A stretch of 38,651 nucleotides of DNA from Pseudomonas sp. GD04091 (GTDB lineage: Bacteria > Pseudomonadota > Gammaproteobacteria > Pseudomonadales > Pseudomonadaceae), in the NCBI RefSeq assembly GCF_029836165.1, contig NZ_JAOEBG010000035.1, forward strand, positions 1 to 38,651, written 5' to 3'. The notes below the pieces were generated by a model. That model did not search any database. It worked only from the letters and a program-made list of their open reading frames with translations, and had not been told where the DNA came from. The position numbers and the translations under genes are program-made. Shown here one piece after another: positions 7,127-15,619 of this stretch. Position 1 is the stretch's first letter. The number at the start of each line of letters is the position of its first letter.

Positions 7127-7203
7127 GTTTCCGTCAACCCGCAGCAGGCCGGTGCATTGCCCCATGTCCAATGACCTCCTGAGTCGTCCACGAGGAACGG
7201 CCC

Positions 7204-8226
7204 ATTAAACCGCTTTTCTCCAAGGGCCCCTCGCTGGGCGTTCGCCTGCTCGTACTGGTGGTGATGTCGGTCGCGCTGATGGTGGTCGACTCGCGCTTCG
7301 ACCTGCTCAAGCCGGTGCGCAGCCAGATGGGCCTGGTACTGATGGAATCCTACTGGATCACCGATCTGCCGCAGCGTATGTGGCAGGGTGTGGCCGGCCA
7401 GTTCGGCAGCCGCACCGAGCTGATCGCCGAGAACGAGAAACTCAAGACCGAGGCCCTGCTGTTGCAGGGGCGCCTGCAGAAGCTGGCGGCCCTGACCGAG
7501 CAGAACGTGCGCCTGCGCGAGTTGCTCAACTCTTCCGCCCTGGTCAACGAGAAGGTCGAGGTCGCCGAACTGATCGGTGTCGACCCCAATCCCTTCACCC
7601 ACCGTATCCTGATCAACAAGGGCGAGCGCGACGGCGTGTTCCTCGGCCAGCCGGTACTCGATGCCCGTGGCCTGATGGGTCAGGTGGTCGAGCTGATGCC
7701 GTACACCTCGCGGGTGCTGCTGCTCACCGACACCACCCACAGCATTCCGGTGCAGGTCAACCGCAACGGCCTGCGCGCCATCGCCAGCGGCACCGGCAAT
7801 CCGGAGCGCCTGGAACTGCGCCACGTGGCCGACACCGCCGACATCAAGGAAGGCGACCTGCTGGTCAGCTCCGGCATGGGGCAGCGCTTCCCGGCCGGCT
7901 ACCCGGTGGCCACGGTCAACGAGGTGATCCACGACTCTGGTCAGCCATTCGCCATCGTCCGCGCCATCCCCACCGCCGCGCTCAACCGCAGCCGCTACAT
8001 GCTGCTGGTGTTCAGCGACCGGCGTACCCCGGAAGAGCGTGCCACCGAAGCGGCGATCGCCCAGGAAGAGGCCGACCGCCAGGGCGCCAGCCGTGGCCAG
8101 GCACCGGCCAGCCCGACGACGCCCGCGTCGACCGGCACACCTGCTCCCGCGGCAACGGTACCCGCGGCAGAGGGTACGGCCCCGACCCATCCGCCCGCCG
8201 CGCCCGCTCAACCCCGGAGACAATAA
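7204..8226 (+). CDS. mreC: Rod shape-determining protein MreC
   Basis: MreC is a bitopic inner-membrane protein whose periplasmic part links MreB/MreD to the PBP2-RodA wall synthase. From the ATT at 7204 the protein is 340 residues: a short basic cytoplasmic tail (KPLFSKGPS), a membrane helix (about 11-29), a coiled coil (ENEKLKTEALLLQGRLQKL), the two-barrel MreC domain, and a Pro/Ala/Thr-rich tail over the last 45 residues. No ATG, GTG or TTG lies between the in-frame stop at 7180 and a GTG at 7258, and starting at the GTG would destroy the membrane helix. GAGGAA precedes the ATT by six bases. The stop overlaps the mreD ATG by one base. Confidence 0.9.
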   Translation: MKPLFSKGPSLGVRLLVLVVMSVALMVVDSRFDLLKPVRSQMGLVLMESYWITDLPQRMWQGVAGQFGSRTELIAENEKLKTEALLLQGRLQKLAALTEQNVRLRELLNSSALVNEKVEVAELIGVDPNPFTHRILINKGERDGVFLGQPVLDARGLMGQVVELMPYTSRVLLLTDTTHSIPVQVNRNGLRAIASGTGNPERLELRHVADTADIKEGDLLVSSGMGQRFPAGYPVATVNEVIHDSGQPFAIVRAIPTAALNRSRYMLLVFSDRRTPEERATEAAIAQEEADRQGASRGQAPASPTTPASTGTPAPAATVPAAEGTAPTHPPAAPAQPRRQ

Positions 8227-8714
8227 TGGCCAGCACCCGTAGCAGAAACGGCTGGGCCATCTGGCTGACCTTCGCCATCGGCCTGTTGCTCAGCGTCTCG
8301 CCCATGCCGCAGTTCATGGAAGTGTTCCGGCCCATGTGGCTGGCACTGCTGCTGGCGTTCTGGACCCTTGCCGTGCCCGGCAAGGTCGGCATGACCACCG
8401 CCTTCATGCTCGGCCTGGCCGAAGATGTGCTGTACGGCACCTTGCTTGGCCAGAACGCGCTGATCCTCACGCTGATCACCTTCCTGGTGCTGTCGTTGCA
8501 ACAGCGCCTGCGCATGTTCCCCATGTGGCAGCAGAGCCTGGTTATCCTGGTGGTCTTCGGCATCGCCCAGCTGATCCAGCTGTGGCTCAGCGCCTTGACC
8601 GGCAATCGTCTGCCGACCCTGGCGCTGGTCTGGTCCGCGGTGATCAGTGCCTTGCTCTGGCCGTGGGTCAGCTTCGCCCTGCGCGGCCTGCGCCGTCGCC
8701 TGCACATCCACTGA
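8226..8714 (+). CDS. mreD: Rod shape-determining protein MreD
   Basis: MreD is the small integral-membrane partner of MreC in the elongation complex. The product has 162 residues with about five hydrophobic helices, for example IWLTFAIGLLLSV, PMWLALLLAFWTLAV and SLVILVVFGIAQLIQLWL. It contains the family block GLAEDVLYGTLLGQNAL. The ATG shares its A with the mreC TAA stop, so translation is probably coupled. The C terminus is basic (RGLRRRLHIH), fitting a cytoplasmic end. Confidence 0.93.
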   Translation: MASTRSRNGWAIWLTFAIGLLLSVSPMPQFMEVFRPMWLALLLAFWTLAVPGKVGMTTAFMLGLAEDVLYGTLLGQNALILTLITFLVLSLQQRLRMFPMWQQSLVILVVFGIAQLIQLWLSALTGNRLPTLALVWSAVISALLWPWVSFALRGLRRRLHIH

Positions 8715-8742
8715 CGCGCCGTCATCGACAGGGAGAAGTCCA

Positions 8743-9342
8743 ATGCCCCAGCTGTACCTGGCCTCCGGCTCACCTCGTCGCCGTGAACTGCTGACCCAGA
8801 TCGGCGTGCCGTTCACTGTCGTCAGCGCCCCCATCGATGAAACCCCGCTACCGGGCGAAGCGCCGGCAGCCTATGTCGAGCGCCTGGCCCAGGCCAAGGC
8901 CGTGGCCGGCTTCGCCCATACCGACGGTGCTGGCGTGGTACTGGGCGCCGACACCACCGTGGTGCTCGATGGCCAGATCCTCGGCAAGCCGGAAAACCGC
9001 GAGCAGGCGTTGGCCATGCTCGGCGACCTGTCCAAGCGCACGCATCAGGTGCTCACCGCCGTGGCGCTGACCGATGGCCAGCGCAGCATCAGCCGTTGCG
9101 TCAGCACCACCGTGCGATTTCGCACCATCTCCTTCGAGGAAGCGCTGCGCTACTGGGACAGTGGCGAACCTGCCGACAAAGCCGGTGGCTATGCCATCCA
9201 GGGCCTGGGCGCGGTGTTCGTCAGCGGCATCGAGGGCAGCTACTCGGCCGTGGTCGGCCTGCCCCTGAGTGAGACCGCCGAATTGCTCGAGCAATTCGCC
9301 GTTCCTTGTTGGCAACTGCAAGAGGGTTCCGCACAGCGCTAG
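8743..9342 (+). CDS. maf: Maf-family nucleoside triphosphate pyrophosphatase (dTTP/UTP type)
   Basis: The 199-residue protein is a Maf/YhdE-type house-cleaning pyrophosphatase that converts dTTP, UTP and modified pyrimidine triphosphates to monophosphates. The N-terminal signature LYLASGSPRRRELL is followed by VERLAQAKA, the metal/nucleotide motif VVLGADTTVVLDG and the C-terminal block DKAGGYAIQGLGAVFV. Position between mreD and rng matches E. coli yhdE, which supports the dTTP/UTP subtype over YceF. The ATG at 8743 follows GGGAGAA, and the open frame upstream belongs to mreD sequence. Confidence 0.93.
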   Translation: MPQLYLASGSPRRRELLTQIGVPFTVVSAPIDETPLPGEAPAAYVERLAQAKAVAGFAHTDGAGVVLGADTTVVLDGQILGKPENREQALAMLGDLSKRTHQVLTAVALTDGQRSISRCVSTTVRFRTISFEEALRYWDSGEPADKAGGYAIQGLGAVFVSGIEGSYSAVVGLPLSETAELLEQFAVPCWQLQEGSAQR

Positions 9343-9396
9343 CCAGCCACACCGCAGCAATCCATCATTACCCCAGACCCCTGACGAGAGCGCGCC

Positions 9397-10854
9397 ATGA
9401 GTGAAGAGATCCTGATCAACATCACCCCGATGGAATCCCGCGTGGCAGTGGTGGAGAACGGTGTTCTGCAAGAGGTGCACGTCGAGCGCACCCAGCGTCG
9501 CGGTATCGTCGGCAACATCTACAAGGGCAAGGTGGTGCGCGTGCTGCCGGGCATGCAGGCGGCGTTCGTCGACATCGGCCTGGAGCGGGCGGCATTCATC
9601 CACGCCTCTGAAATCTCCCAGCGCGAAGGCTCGGCCGTGGAGACCATCACCGCCCTGGTTCACGAGGGCCAGGCGCTGGTGGTGCAGGTCACCAAGGACC
9701 CCATCGGCACCAAGGGCGCGCGCCTGACCACCCAGCTGTCGATTCCGTCGCGCTACCTGGTGTACATGCCGCGCAGCAGCCATGTCGGCATTTCACTGAA
9801 GATCGAGGAAGAAGCCGAACGTGATCGCCTCAAGCAGGTGGTCACCGACAGCATGGCCCAGGAAGACATGAAGGACGCCGGGGGGTTCATCCTGCGTACC
9901 GCGGCCGAAGGCGCCCGCGCCGAGGACATCCTCCAGGACATCCGCTACCTGCGTCGCCTGTGGGAGCAGATCGGCTCGCAGATCAAGACCTGCGGCGCGC
10001 CGACAGTCATCTACGAAGACCTCGGCCTGGCCCTGCGCACCCTGCGCGACCTGGTCAACCCGAAGATCGAGAAAATCCGCATCGACTCGCGGGAGACTTT
10101 CCAGAAGACCACCCAGTTCGTGGCCGAGCTGATGCCCGAAATAGCCGATCGCCTGGAGCATTATCCCGGCGAGCGGCCGATCTTCGACCTCTACGGGGTC
10201 GAAGACGAGATCCAGCGCGCGCTGGAGCGCAAGGTGCCGCTCAAGTCCGGCGGCTACCTGGTGATCGACCCTGCGGAGGCGATGACCACGATCGACGTCA
10301 ACACCGGCGCCTTCGTCGGCCATCGCAACCTCGAAGAGACCATCTTCAAGACCAACCTCGAGGCGGCCACCGCCATTGCCCGACAGCTGCGCCTGCGCAA
10401 CATCGGCGGAATCATCATCATCGACTTCATCGACATGGAGGACGAGGAGCACCAGCGCCAGGTCCTGCGTACGCTGGAGAAGCAGCTCGAACGCGATCAC
10501 GCCAAGACCAACATCATCGGCATCACCGAGCTGGGCCTGGTGCAGATGACTCGCAAGCGCACCCGCGAGAGCCTCGAACAGGTGCTGTGCGAACCCTGTG
10601 CCGCCTGCCAGGGGCGTGGTAAGTTGAAGACCCCTGAGACGATCTGTTACGAAATTTTCCGCGAGATCCTCCGCGAGGCCCGCGCCTACCAGGCCGAGGG
10701 TTACCGGGTGCTGGCCAACCAGAAGGTGGTAGACCGCCTGCTCGACGAGGAATCGGGCAACGTCGCCGAACTCGAGGCGTTCATCGGGCGAACCATTCGT
10801 TTCCAGGTGGAGTCCATGTATTCCCAGGAACAATATGACGTGGTGCTGCTCTGA
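9397..10854 (+). CDS. rng: Ribonuclease G
   Basis: RNase G is a single-strand endoribonuclease of the RNase E family; it matures the 5' end of 16S rRNA and initiates decay of some mRNAs. The 485-residue protein has an N-terminal S1 domain (GNIYKGKVVRVLPGMQAAFV), the 5'-sensor and RNase H-like folds, and catalytic aspartates Asp300 (TTIDVNTG) and Asp343 (IIIIDFIDM). The zinc-link cysteines are Cys398, Cys401 and Cys404 (CEPCAAC). It lacks the long disordered tail of RNase E. It follows maf by 54 bases, probably in the same transcript. Confidence 0.97.
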   Translation: MSEEILINITPMESRVAVVENGVLQEVHVERTQRRGIVGNIYKGKVVRVLPGMQAAFVDIGLERAAFIHASEISQREGSAVETITALVHEGQALVVQVTKDPIGTKGARLTTQLSIPSRYLVYMPRSSHVGISLKIEEEAERDRLKQVVTDSMAQEDMKDAGGFILRTAAEGARAEDILQDIRYLRRLWEQIGSQIKTCGAPTVIYEDLGLALRTLRDLVNPKIEKIRIDSRETFQKTTQFVAELMPEIADRLEHYPGERPIFDLYGVEDEIQRALERKVPLKSGGYLVIDPAEAMTTIDVNTGAFVGHRNLEETIFKTNLEAATAIARQLRLRNIGGIIIIDFIDMEDEEHQRQVLRTLEKQLERDHAKTNIIGITELGLVQMTRKRTRESLEQVLCEPCAACQGRGKLKTPETICYEIFREILREARAYQAEGYRVLANQKVVDRLLDEESGNVAELEAFIGRTIRFQVESMYSQEQYDVVLL

Positions 10855-10936
10855 CCCGCGCTCAAAGCGGTTGCCCCAAGGATGGGCTGGCAAAGCGCTA
10901 TACACCGGCCATAGTTAAGGGACGACTTGGAGGGCC

Positions 10937-13900
10937 ATGGCCATGGAACGTCTGACCCGCGTTCTGGGCGCCTTGACCCGCTGGGGGCTGGGAATCTGCG
11001 CCCTGCTGGCGGTGCTGGTGGCGCTGTATGTCAGCCTCGGTCGGCAACTGGTACCCCTGGTCGCCGAATACCGTGCGGACGCCGAGCTCAAGGCCGAACA
11101 GGCCTTGGGCCTGCCCGTGCATGTCGGTGCGCTGGAGGGTCGTTGGAGCGGGCTGGCGCCGGTACTGCGCGTGCGCGATCTGCAACTGGGCGAAGGCGCA
11201 AGCGCCTTGCGCCTTGATGACGTCAAGCTGGTGCCGGACCTGTGGGCCAGCCTCAAGGCTCGCGAGGTGCGCCTTGCGCGTATCCAGCTCAGCGGGTTGC
11301 AGTTGATCCTGCGTGAAGACGAGCAGGGCGCCTGGGCCCTCGAAGGCCTGCCGAAAAAGGATGACGCACCGCTCGACCCGGCCGATGCGCTCAAGCGCCT
11401 TCGCCAGTTGGGACGGATAGATGTCTTCGACAGTCAGGTCACCCTGCACGCCTGGCAACGTGATCCCCTGACACTCACCTATGTCAGCCTGGGCCTGCAG
11501 GCCGGGGCTTCGCGCCAGAGCGTCGACCTGCGCGCCACGCTGCCCGATGGTCAGCCCCTGGCCGTGAGCCTGGATAGCCGTGCAACCGCCAAGTCCTGGC
11601 GGGACGGGCGTGTGCAAGCCTACCTGAGCCTGCCACAGAGCGACTGGGCGCGCTGGCTGCCGCCGAAGCTGCTGGGCCAGTGGCAGGCCGGCACCCTGCG
11701 TGCCGGTGGCGAGTTCTGGATCGACTGGAACAAGGGCCAGCTGCAACAGGCGATGGTTCGCCTCAATGCCCCGCAGCTCAAGGGTGCCTACACCGGGCGC
11801 AAGGCCGTTACCCTGGACAACCTGGCCCTGTCCGCCTGGTTCCAGCGCGGGGAGCAGGGCTTCGACGTCGCCGTCGACTCCTTGGCCATGAGCCTGGGCA
11901 AGACCCGCTGGGAGTCCCATCTGCAACTGGCGCAGCGTCCCGGGCAGAGCCCGGCCGAGGAAAGCTGGCAGGTGCAGGCCGACCGTCTCGACCTGACCCC
12001 GCTGACACCCTTGATCGACGCCCTGGCGCCGCTGCCGGACAAACTGATGACCGTGGTCGATGCGCTCCAGGTGACCGGGGCGCTGCGCAATGTGCGCCTG
12101 GACATCCGGCCCAAGACCGAAGGCGACCAGCGCGTGCAGTTCGCCGCCAACCTGGAGAAGGTCGGCTTCGACGCCTATCACGGTGCGCCGGCCGCCGGCA
12201 ACGTCAGCGGGGCCATCAGCGGTGATCTCGGCCATGGCGAGCTGCGCCTGGATACTGAGGCGTTCATGCTGCATCTGTACCCGATCTTCGGCAAACCCTG
12301 GCATTACCCGAAGGCCAACGCGCGGCTGACCTGGACCCTCGACAAGCAGGCCTTCACGCTGGTCGCCCCCTACATCAAGGTGCTGGGCGACGAGGGCAAG
12401 ATCGCCGCGGACTTCCTCATCCGCATCCACCTGGAGCCCGGCCATGAAGACTACATGGACCTGCGTGTCGGACTCACCGAGGGTGACGGACGCTACACCG
12501 CCAAGTACCTGCCCGAAGTGCTCAGCCCGGCGCTGGACGAATGGCTGCGCAGCGCCATCGTCAAGGGCAATGTCGATGAAGGTTACTTCCAGTACCAAGG
12601 CTCGCTGCACCACGATGCACCGCCTCATGCCCGGGATATCAGCCTGTTCTTCAAGGTCCATGACGCGGCGCTGGACTTCCAGCCCGGATGGCCTCAGGTG
12701 CAGCAGGTCGATGGCAATGTCTACATCGAGGATACCGGCGTGCGCATCAAGGCCAACCGTGGCCTGCTGCTCGATACCCGGGTCAGCGACGTCAGCGTGA
12801 ACATCCCCCATGTCGAGGGCGACCAGCATAGCCACCTGCTACTCGATGGCGACTTCGACGGTCGCCTCGGCGATGGCCTGAAGATCCTCAAAGAGGCGCC
12901 CATCGGCACAGGTGAGATCTTCGCCGGCTGGGAAGGCGAGGGGCCGCTCAAGGGCAAGGTCAAGCTCGATATCCCCTTGGCCCATGGACAGCGCCCCAAG
13001 GTGCTGGTGGACTTCGCGACCGCCGACGCGACCTTGAAAGTGGCGCCGCCGAGCCTGGAGCTGAGCCGGCTGAAGGGTGACTTCACCTTCGACTTCGACA
13101 AGGGCCTCAGCGGCAGGGACATCACCTTGCAGGCATTCGGCAAGCCGGTCAGCGCGCAGATTGCCGCCGAGGGGCAGGGCGGGCAGATTCAGACCCGTAT
13201 CAACGCCACCGGTCAGGTCGGCCTCAAGGCCCTGACCGACTGGCTGCAGTTCCAGCAGCCGTTGCCGGCTACCGGGGACTTGCCGTACCAGCTGCAGGTG
13301 ACGCTGGGCAGCCGCGAAAATCGACTCACCGTCAGTTCGTCGCTCAAGGGGCTGGCCATCGACCTGCCGGCCCCCTTCGGCAAGGCCGCCGCAGAGACCC
13401 GTGACAGCCGCTTCGGCCTGACGCTGCAAGGCCCCGAGCGGCGCATCGACGGCAGCTACGCCGACCTCGCCCGCTTCGCCTATGCCGCACCGTCGGACAA
13501 GCTGGACCAGGGCCGTGGCGAGCTGCTGCTGGGCACTGGCGAAGCCAGCCTGCCCGCAGGCCAGGGGCTGCGCGTGCGTGGCCGGATCGAGACGCTGGAC
13601 CTGGCGCCCTGGCAGCAGCAGATGGAACGCCTTGGCGGCAAGGATCCGGGCGGCAGCGCCCGGCAGAACCTGCAGAGCGTGGACCTGAGCATCGGCCAGC
13701 TCAAGGCCTTCGGCATGGACCTCAACCAGGCCGTGATCCGCCTGGCCCGTGGCGGCCCGGCCTGGGACCTGCGCCTGGACAGCAAGGAAGTGATCGGCAA
13801 TGCGCGGATTCCCGATGCCAAGGCCACGCCGATGACCATCCGCCTGCAGACCTTGCGCCTGCCGCCGGCCGACCCGAACGAGGCCCAGGCCGAAAATGCG

Positions 13901-14752
13901 CCGGATCCGCTGGCCGACACCGATCCGCGCAAGGTGCCGCCGCTGGACCTGACCATCGACAAGCTGTATCGCGGCGACGACCTGTTCGGCAGTGCGAACC
14001 TCAAGCTGCGCCAGACCCCGCGCGGCATGGCTTTCAGCGATGTCGACCTGGATCTCAAGGGCCTGCATATCGATGGCAGCGGCGGCTGGGAAGGCGAGCC
14101 TGGCAGCACGTCGAGCTGGTACAAGGGTCGCCTGGACGGCAAGAACCTGGCAGATGTGCTCAAGGCCTGGGGCTTCGCGCCCACCGTCACCAGCCGCGAT
14201 TTTCGCATGGACGTGGACGGTCGCTGGCCGGGATCGCCGGCCTGGGTCAGTCTCAACCGCTACTCAGGCAGCCTCGACGCGGCCCTGCGCACTGGCCAGT
14301 TCGTCGAGGTCGAAGGCAGCGCCCAGGCCCTGCGGGTGTTCGGGCTGCTCAACTTCAACTCCATCGGCCGACGCCTGCGCCTGGACTTTTCCGACCTGTT
14401 CAGCAAGGGCTTGGCCTATGACCGGGTCAAGGGGCTACTGGTGGCCAGTGAAGGGGTCTACGTGACCCGCGAGCCGATCGCCGTGACCGGTCCGTCGAGC
14501 AATTTCGAGCTCGACGGCACCATGGACTTCGTCCGTGATCGGGTCGATGCCAAGCTGCTGGTGACCCTGCCGGTGACCAACAACCTGCCGCTGGCCGCGT
14601 TGATCGTCGGCGCGCCGGCGGTCGGTGGCGCGCTGTTCCTGGTCGATCGTCTGATCGGTGATCGGGTGGCGCGCTTCGCCAGTGTGCACTATCGCGTCGA
14701 AGGTCCGGTCAAAGAGCCTAGAATCACTTTTGTGAAACCTTTCGACAAATGA
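10937..14752 (+). CDS. yhdP: YhdP family AsmA-like phospholipid transporter
   Basis: The 1271-residue protein has one N-terminal membrane helix (about 18-34) and a very long periplasmic part of beta-rich repeats. It carries the DUF3971 and AsmA-like C-terminal domains and a hydrophobic stretch near the end (NNLPLAALIVGAPAVGGALF). In E. coli, YhdP acts with TamB and YdbH as an inter-membrane bridge carrying phospholipid to the outer membrane. Size, gene order after rng and the C-terminal RIDG/LDG pattern fit this family. A GGAGG precedes two possible ATG codons, at 10937 and 10943; the first is used. It is co-directional with the amidase gene that follows. Confidence 0.93.
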   Translation: MAMERLTRVLGALTRWGLGICALLAVLVALYVSLGRQLVPLVAEYRADAELKAEQALGLPVHVGALEGRWSGLAPVLRVRDLQLGEGASALRLDDVKLVPDLWASLKAREVRLARIQLSGLQLILREDEQGAWALEGLPKKDDAPLDPADALKRLRQLGRIDVFDSQVTLHAWQRDPLTLTYVSLGLQAGASRQSVDLRATLPDGQPLAVSLDSRATAKSWRDGRVQAYLSLPQSDWARWLPPKLLGQWQAGTLRAGGEFWIDWNKGQLQQAMVRLNAPQLKGAYTGRKAVTLDNLALSAWFQRGEQGFDVAVDSLAMSLGKTRWESHLQLAQRPGQSPAEESWQVQADRLDLTPLTPLIDALAPLPDKLMTVVDALQVTGALRNVRLDIRPKTEGDQRVQFAANLEKVGFDAYHGAPAAGNVSGAISGDLGHGELRLDTEAFMLHLYPIFGKPWHYPKANARLTWTLDKQAFTLVAPYIKVLGDEGKIAADFLIRIHLEPGHEDYMDLRVGLTEGDGRYTAKYLPEVLSPALDEWLRSAIVKGNVDEGYFQYQGSLHHDAPPHARDISLFFKVHDAALDFQPGWPQVQQVDGNVYIEDTGVRIKANRGLLLDTRVSDVSVNIPHVEGDQHSHLLLDGDFDGRLGDGLKILKEAPIGTGEIFAGWEGEGPLKGKVKLDIPLAHGQRPKVLVDFATADATLKVAPPSLELSRLKGDFTFDFDKGLSGRDITLQAFGKPVSAQIAAEGQGGQIQTRINATGQVGLKALTDWLQFQQPLPATGDLPYQLQVTLGSRENRLTVSSSLKGLAIDLPAPFGKAAAETRDSRFGLTLQGPERRIDGSYADLARFAYAAPSDKLDQGRGELLLGTGEASLPAGQGLRVRGRIETLDLAPWQQQMERLGGKDPGGSARQNLQSVDLSIGQLKAFGMDLNQAVIRLARGGPAWDLRLDSKEVIGNARIPDAKATPMTIRLQTLRLPPADPNEAQAENAPDPLADTDPRKVPPLDLTIDKLYRGDDLFGSANLKLRQTPRGMAFSDVDLDLKGLHIDGSGGWEGEPGSTSSWYKGRLDGKNLADVLKAWGFAPTVTSRDFRMDVDGRWPGSPAWVSLNRYSGSLDAALRTGQFVEVEGSAQALRVFGLLNFNSIGRRLRLDFSDLFSKGLAYDRVKGLLVASEGVYVTREPIAVTGPSSNFELDGTMDFVRDRVDAKLLVTLPVTNNLPLAALIVGAPAVGGALFLVDRLIGDRVARFASVHYRVEGPVKEPRITFVKPFDK

Positions 14753-14759
14753 GCCCGGG

Positions 14760-15617
14760 ATGGTCATGACCTCAGCAGTGATCCAGATGGTCAGCCAGGA
14801 CGATGTGCTGGCCAACTTGCAACGTGCCGGGGCGCTGCTGGAGCAGGCCGCCGCCGGCGGCGCGCGGCTGGCGGTGCTGCCTGAGAACTTCGCTGCCATG
14901 GGCCGCCGCGATGCTGCTGCGATCGGCCGGGCCGAGGCGCTGGGCGAAGGACCGATCCTGCCCTGGTTGAAACGCACCGCCCGCGACCTCAGGTTATGGA
15001 TTGTCGCCGGCACCTTGCCGCTGCCACCGGTTGGAGAGGCGGATGCCAAGGCGCATGCCTGCTCGCTGTTAATCGATGAGCACGGCGAGATCGCCGCGCG
15101 TTACGACAAGCTGCACCTGTTCGATGTCGATGTGGCCGACAACCGGGGCCGCTACCGCGAATCGGATGATTATGCCCACGGTAGCCAGGTCGTGGTGGCT
15201 GAGACGCCCGTCGGACGGTTGGGCCTGTCAGTCTGCTACGACCTGCGCTTCCCCGAGCTGTACAGCGCCTTGCGTGCCGCCGGGGCCGAGCTGATCAGCG
15301 CGCCGGCGGCGTTCACCGCGGTGACCGGCGCGGCGCACTGGGAAGTGCTGATTCGCGCACGGGCCATCGAAACCCAGTGCTATGTGCTGGCGGCCGCCCA
15401 GGGCGGCTTGCATCCGGGGCCACGGGAAACCCATGGCCAGGCGGCGATCGTCGACCCTTGGGGGCGCGTCGTCGCGCAACAGGCGCGGGGCGAAGCGGTG
15501 CTGCTCGCCACGCGCGATATCGAAGAACAGGCGTCCATCCGGGCGCGCATGCCGGTACTCAGCCACCGGCGCTTTTTCTCGCAGGGCGCCTTGCGGCCTG
15601 CGCACACCTCGGAGTGA
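14760..15617 (+). CDS. Nitrilase-superfamily amidase, probable deaminated glutathione amidase
   Basis: This 285-residue protein has the carbon-nitrogen hydrolase triad: Glu42 (LPENFAAMG), Lys117 (RYDKLHLFDVDV) and Cys159 (LSVCYDLRFPELY). The block around Cys159 is typical of the Nit1/YbeM branch, which repairs deaminated glutathione, so that activity is the best guess. Other omega-amidase-like activities cannot be excluded. Two in-frame ATG codons are available (14760 and 14766). The gene begins 7 bases after the yhdP stop and ends 2 bases before tldD, so all three are probably one transcript. Confidence 0.88.
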   Translation: MVMTSAVIQMVSQDDVLANLQRAGALLEQAAAGGARLAVLPENFAAMGRRDAAAIGRAEALGEGPILPWLKRTARDLRLWIVAGTLPLPPVGEADAKAHACSLLIDEHGEIAARYDKLHLFDVDVADNRGRYRESDDYAHGSQVVVAETPVGRLGLSVCYDLRFPELYSALRAAGAELISAPAAFTAVTGAAHWEVLIRARAIETQCYVLAAAQGGLHPGPRETHGQAAIVDPWGRVVAQQARGEAVLLATRDIEEQASIRARMPVLSHRRFFSQGALRPAHTSE

Positions 15618-15619
15618 CT

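Noticed and set aside
10898..12835. 645-codon ORF on the minus strand opposite yhdP
   Set aside because: It is an antisense shadow of yhdP, rich in Gln, His and Gly, with no recognisable family.
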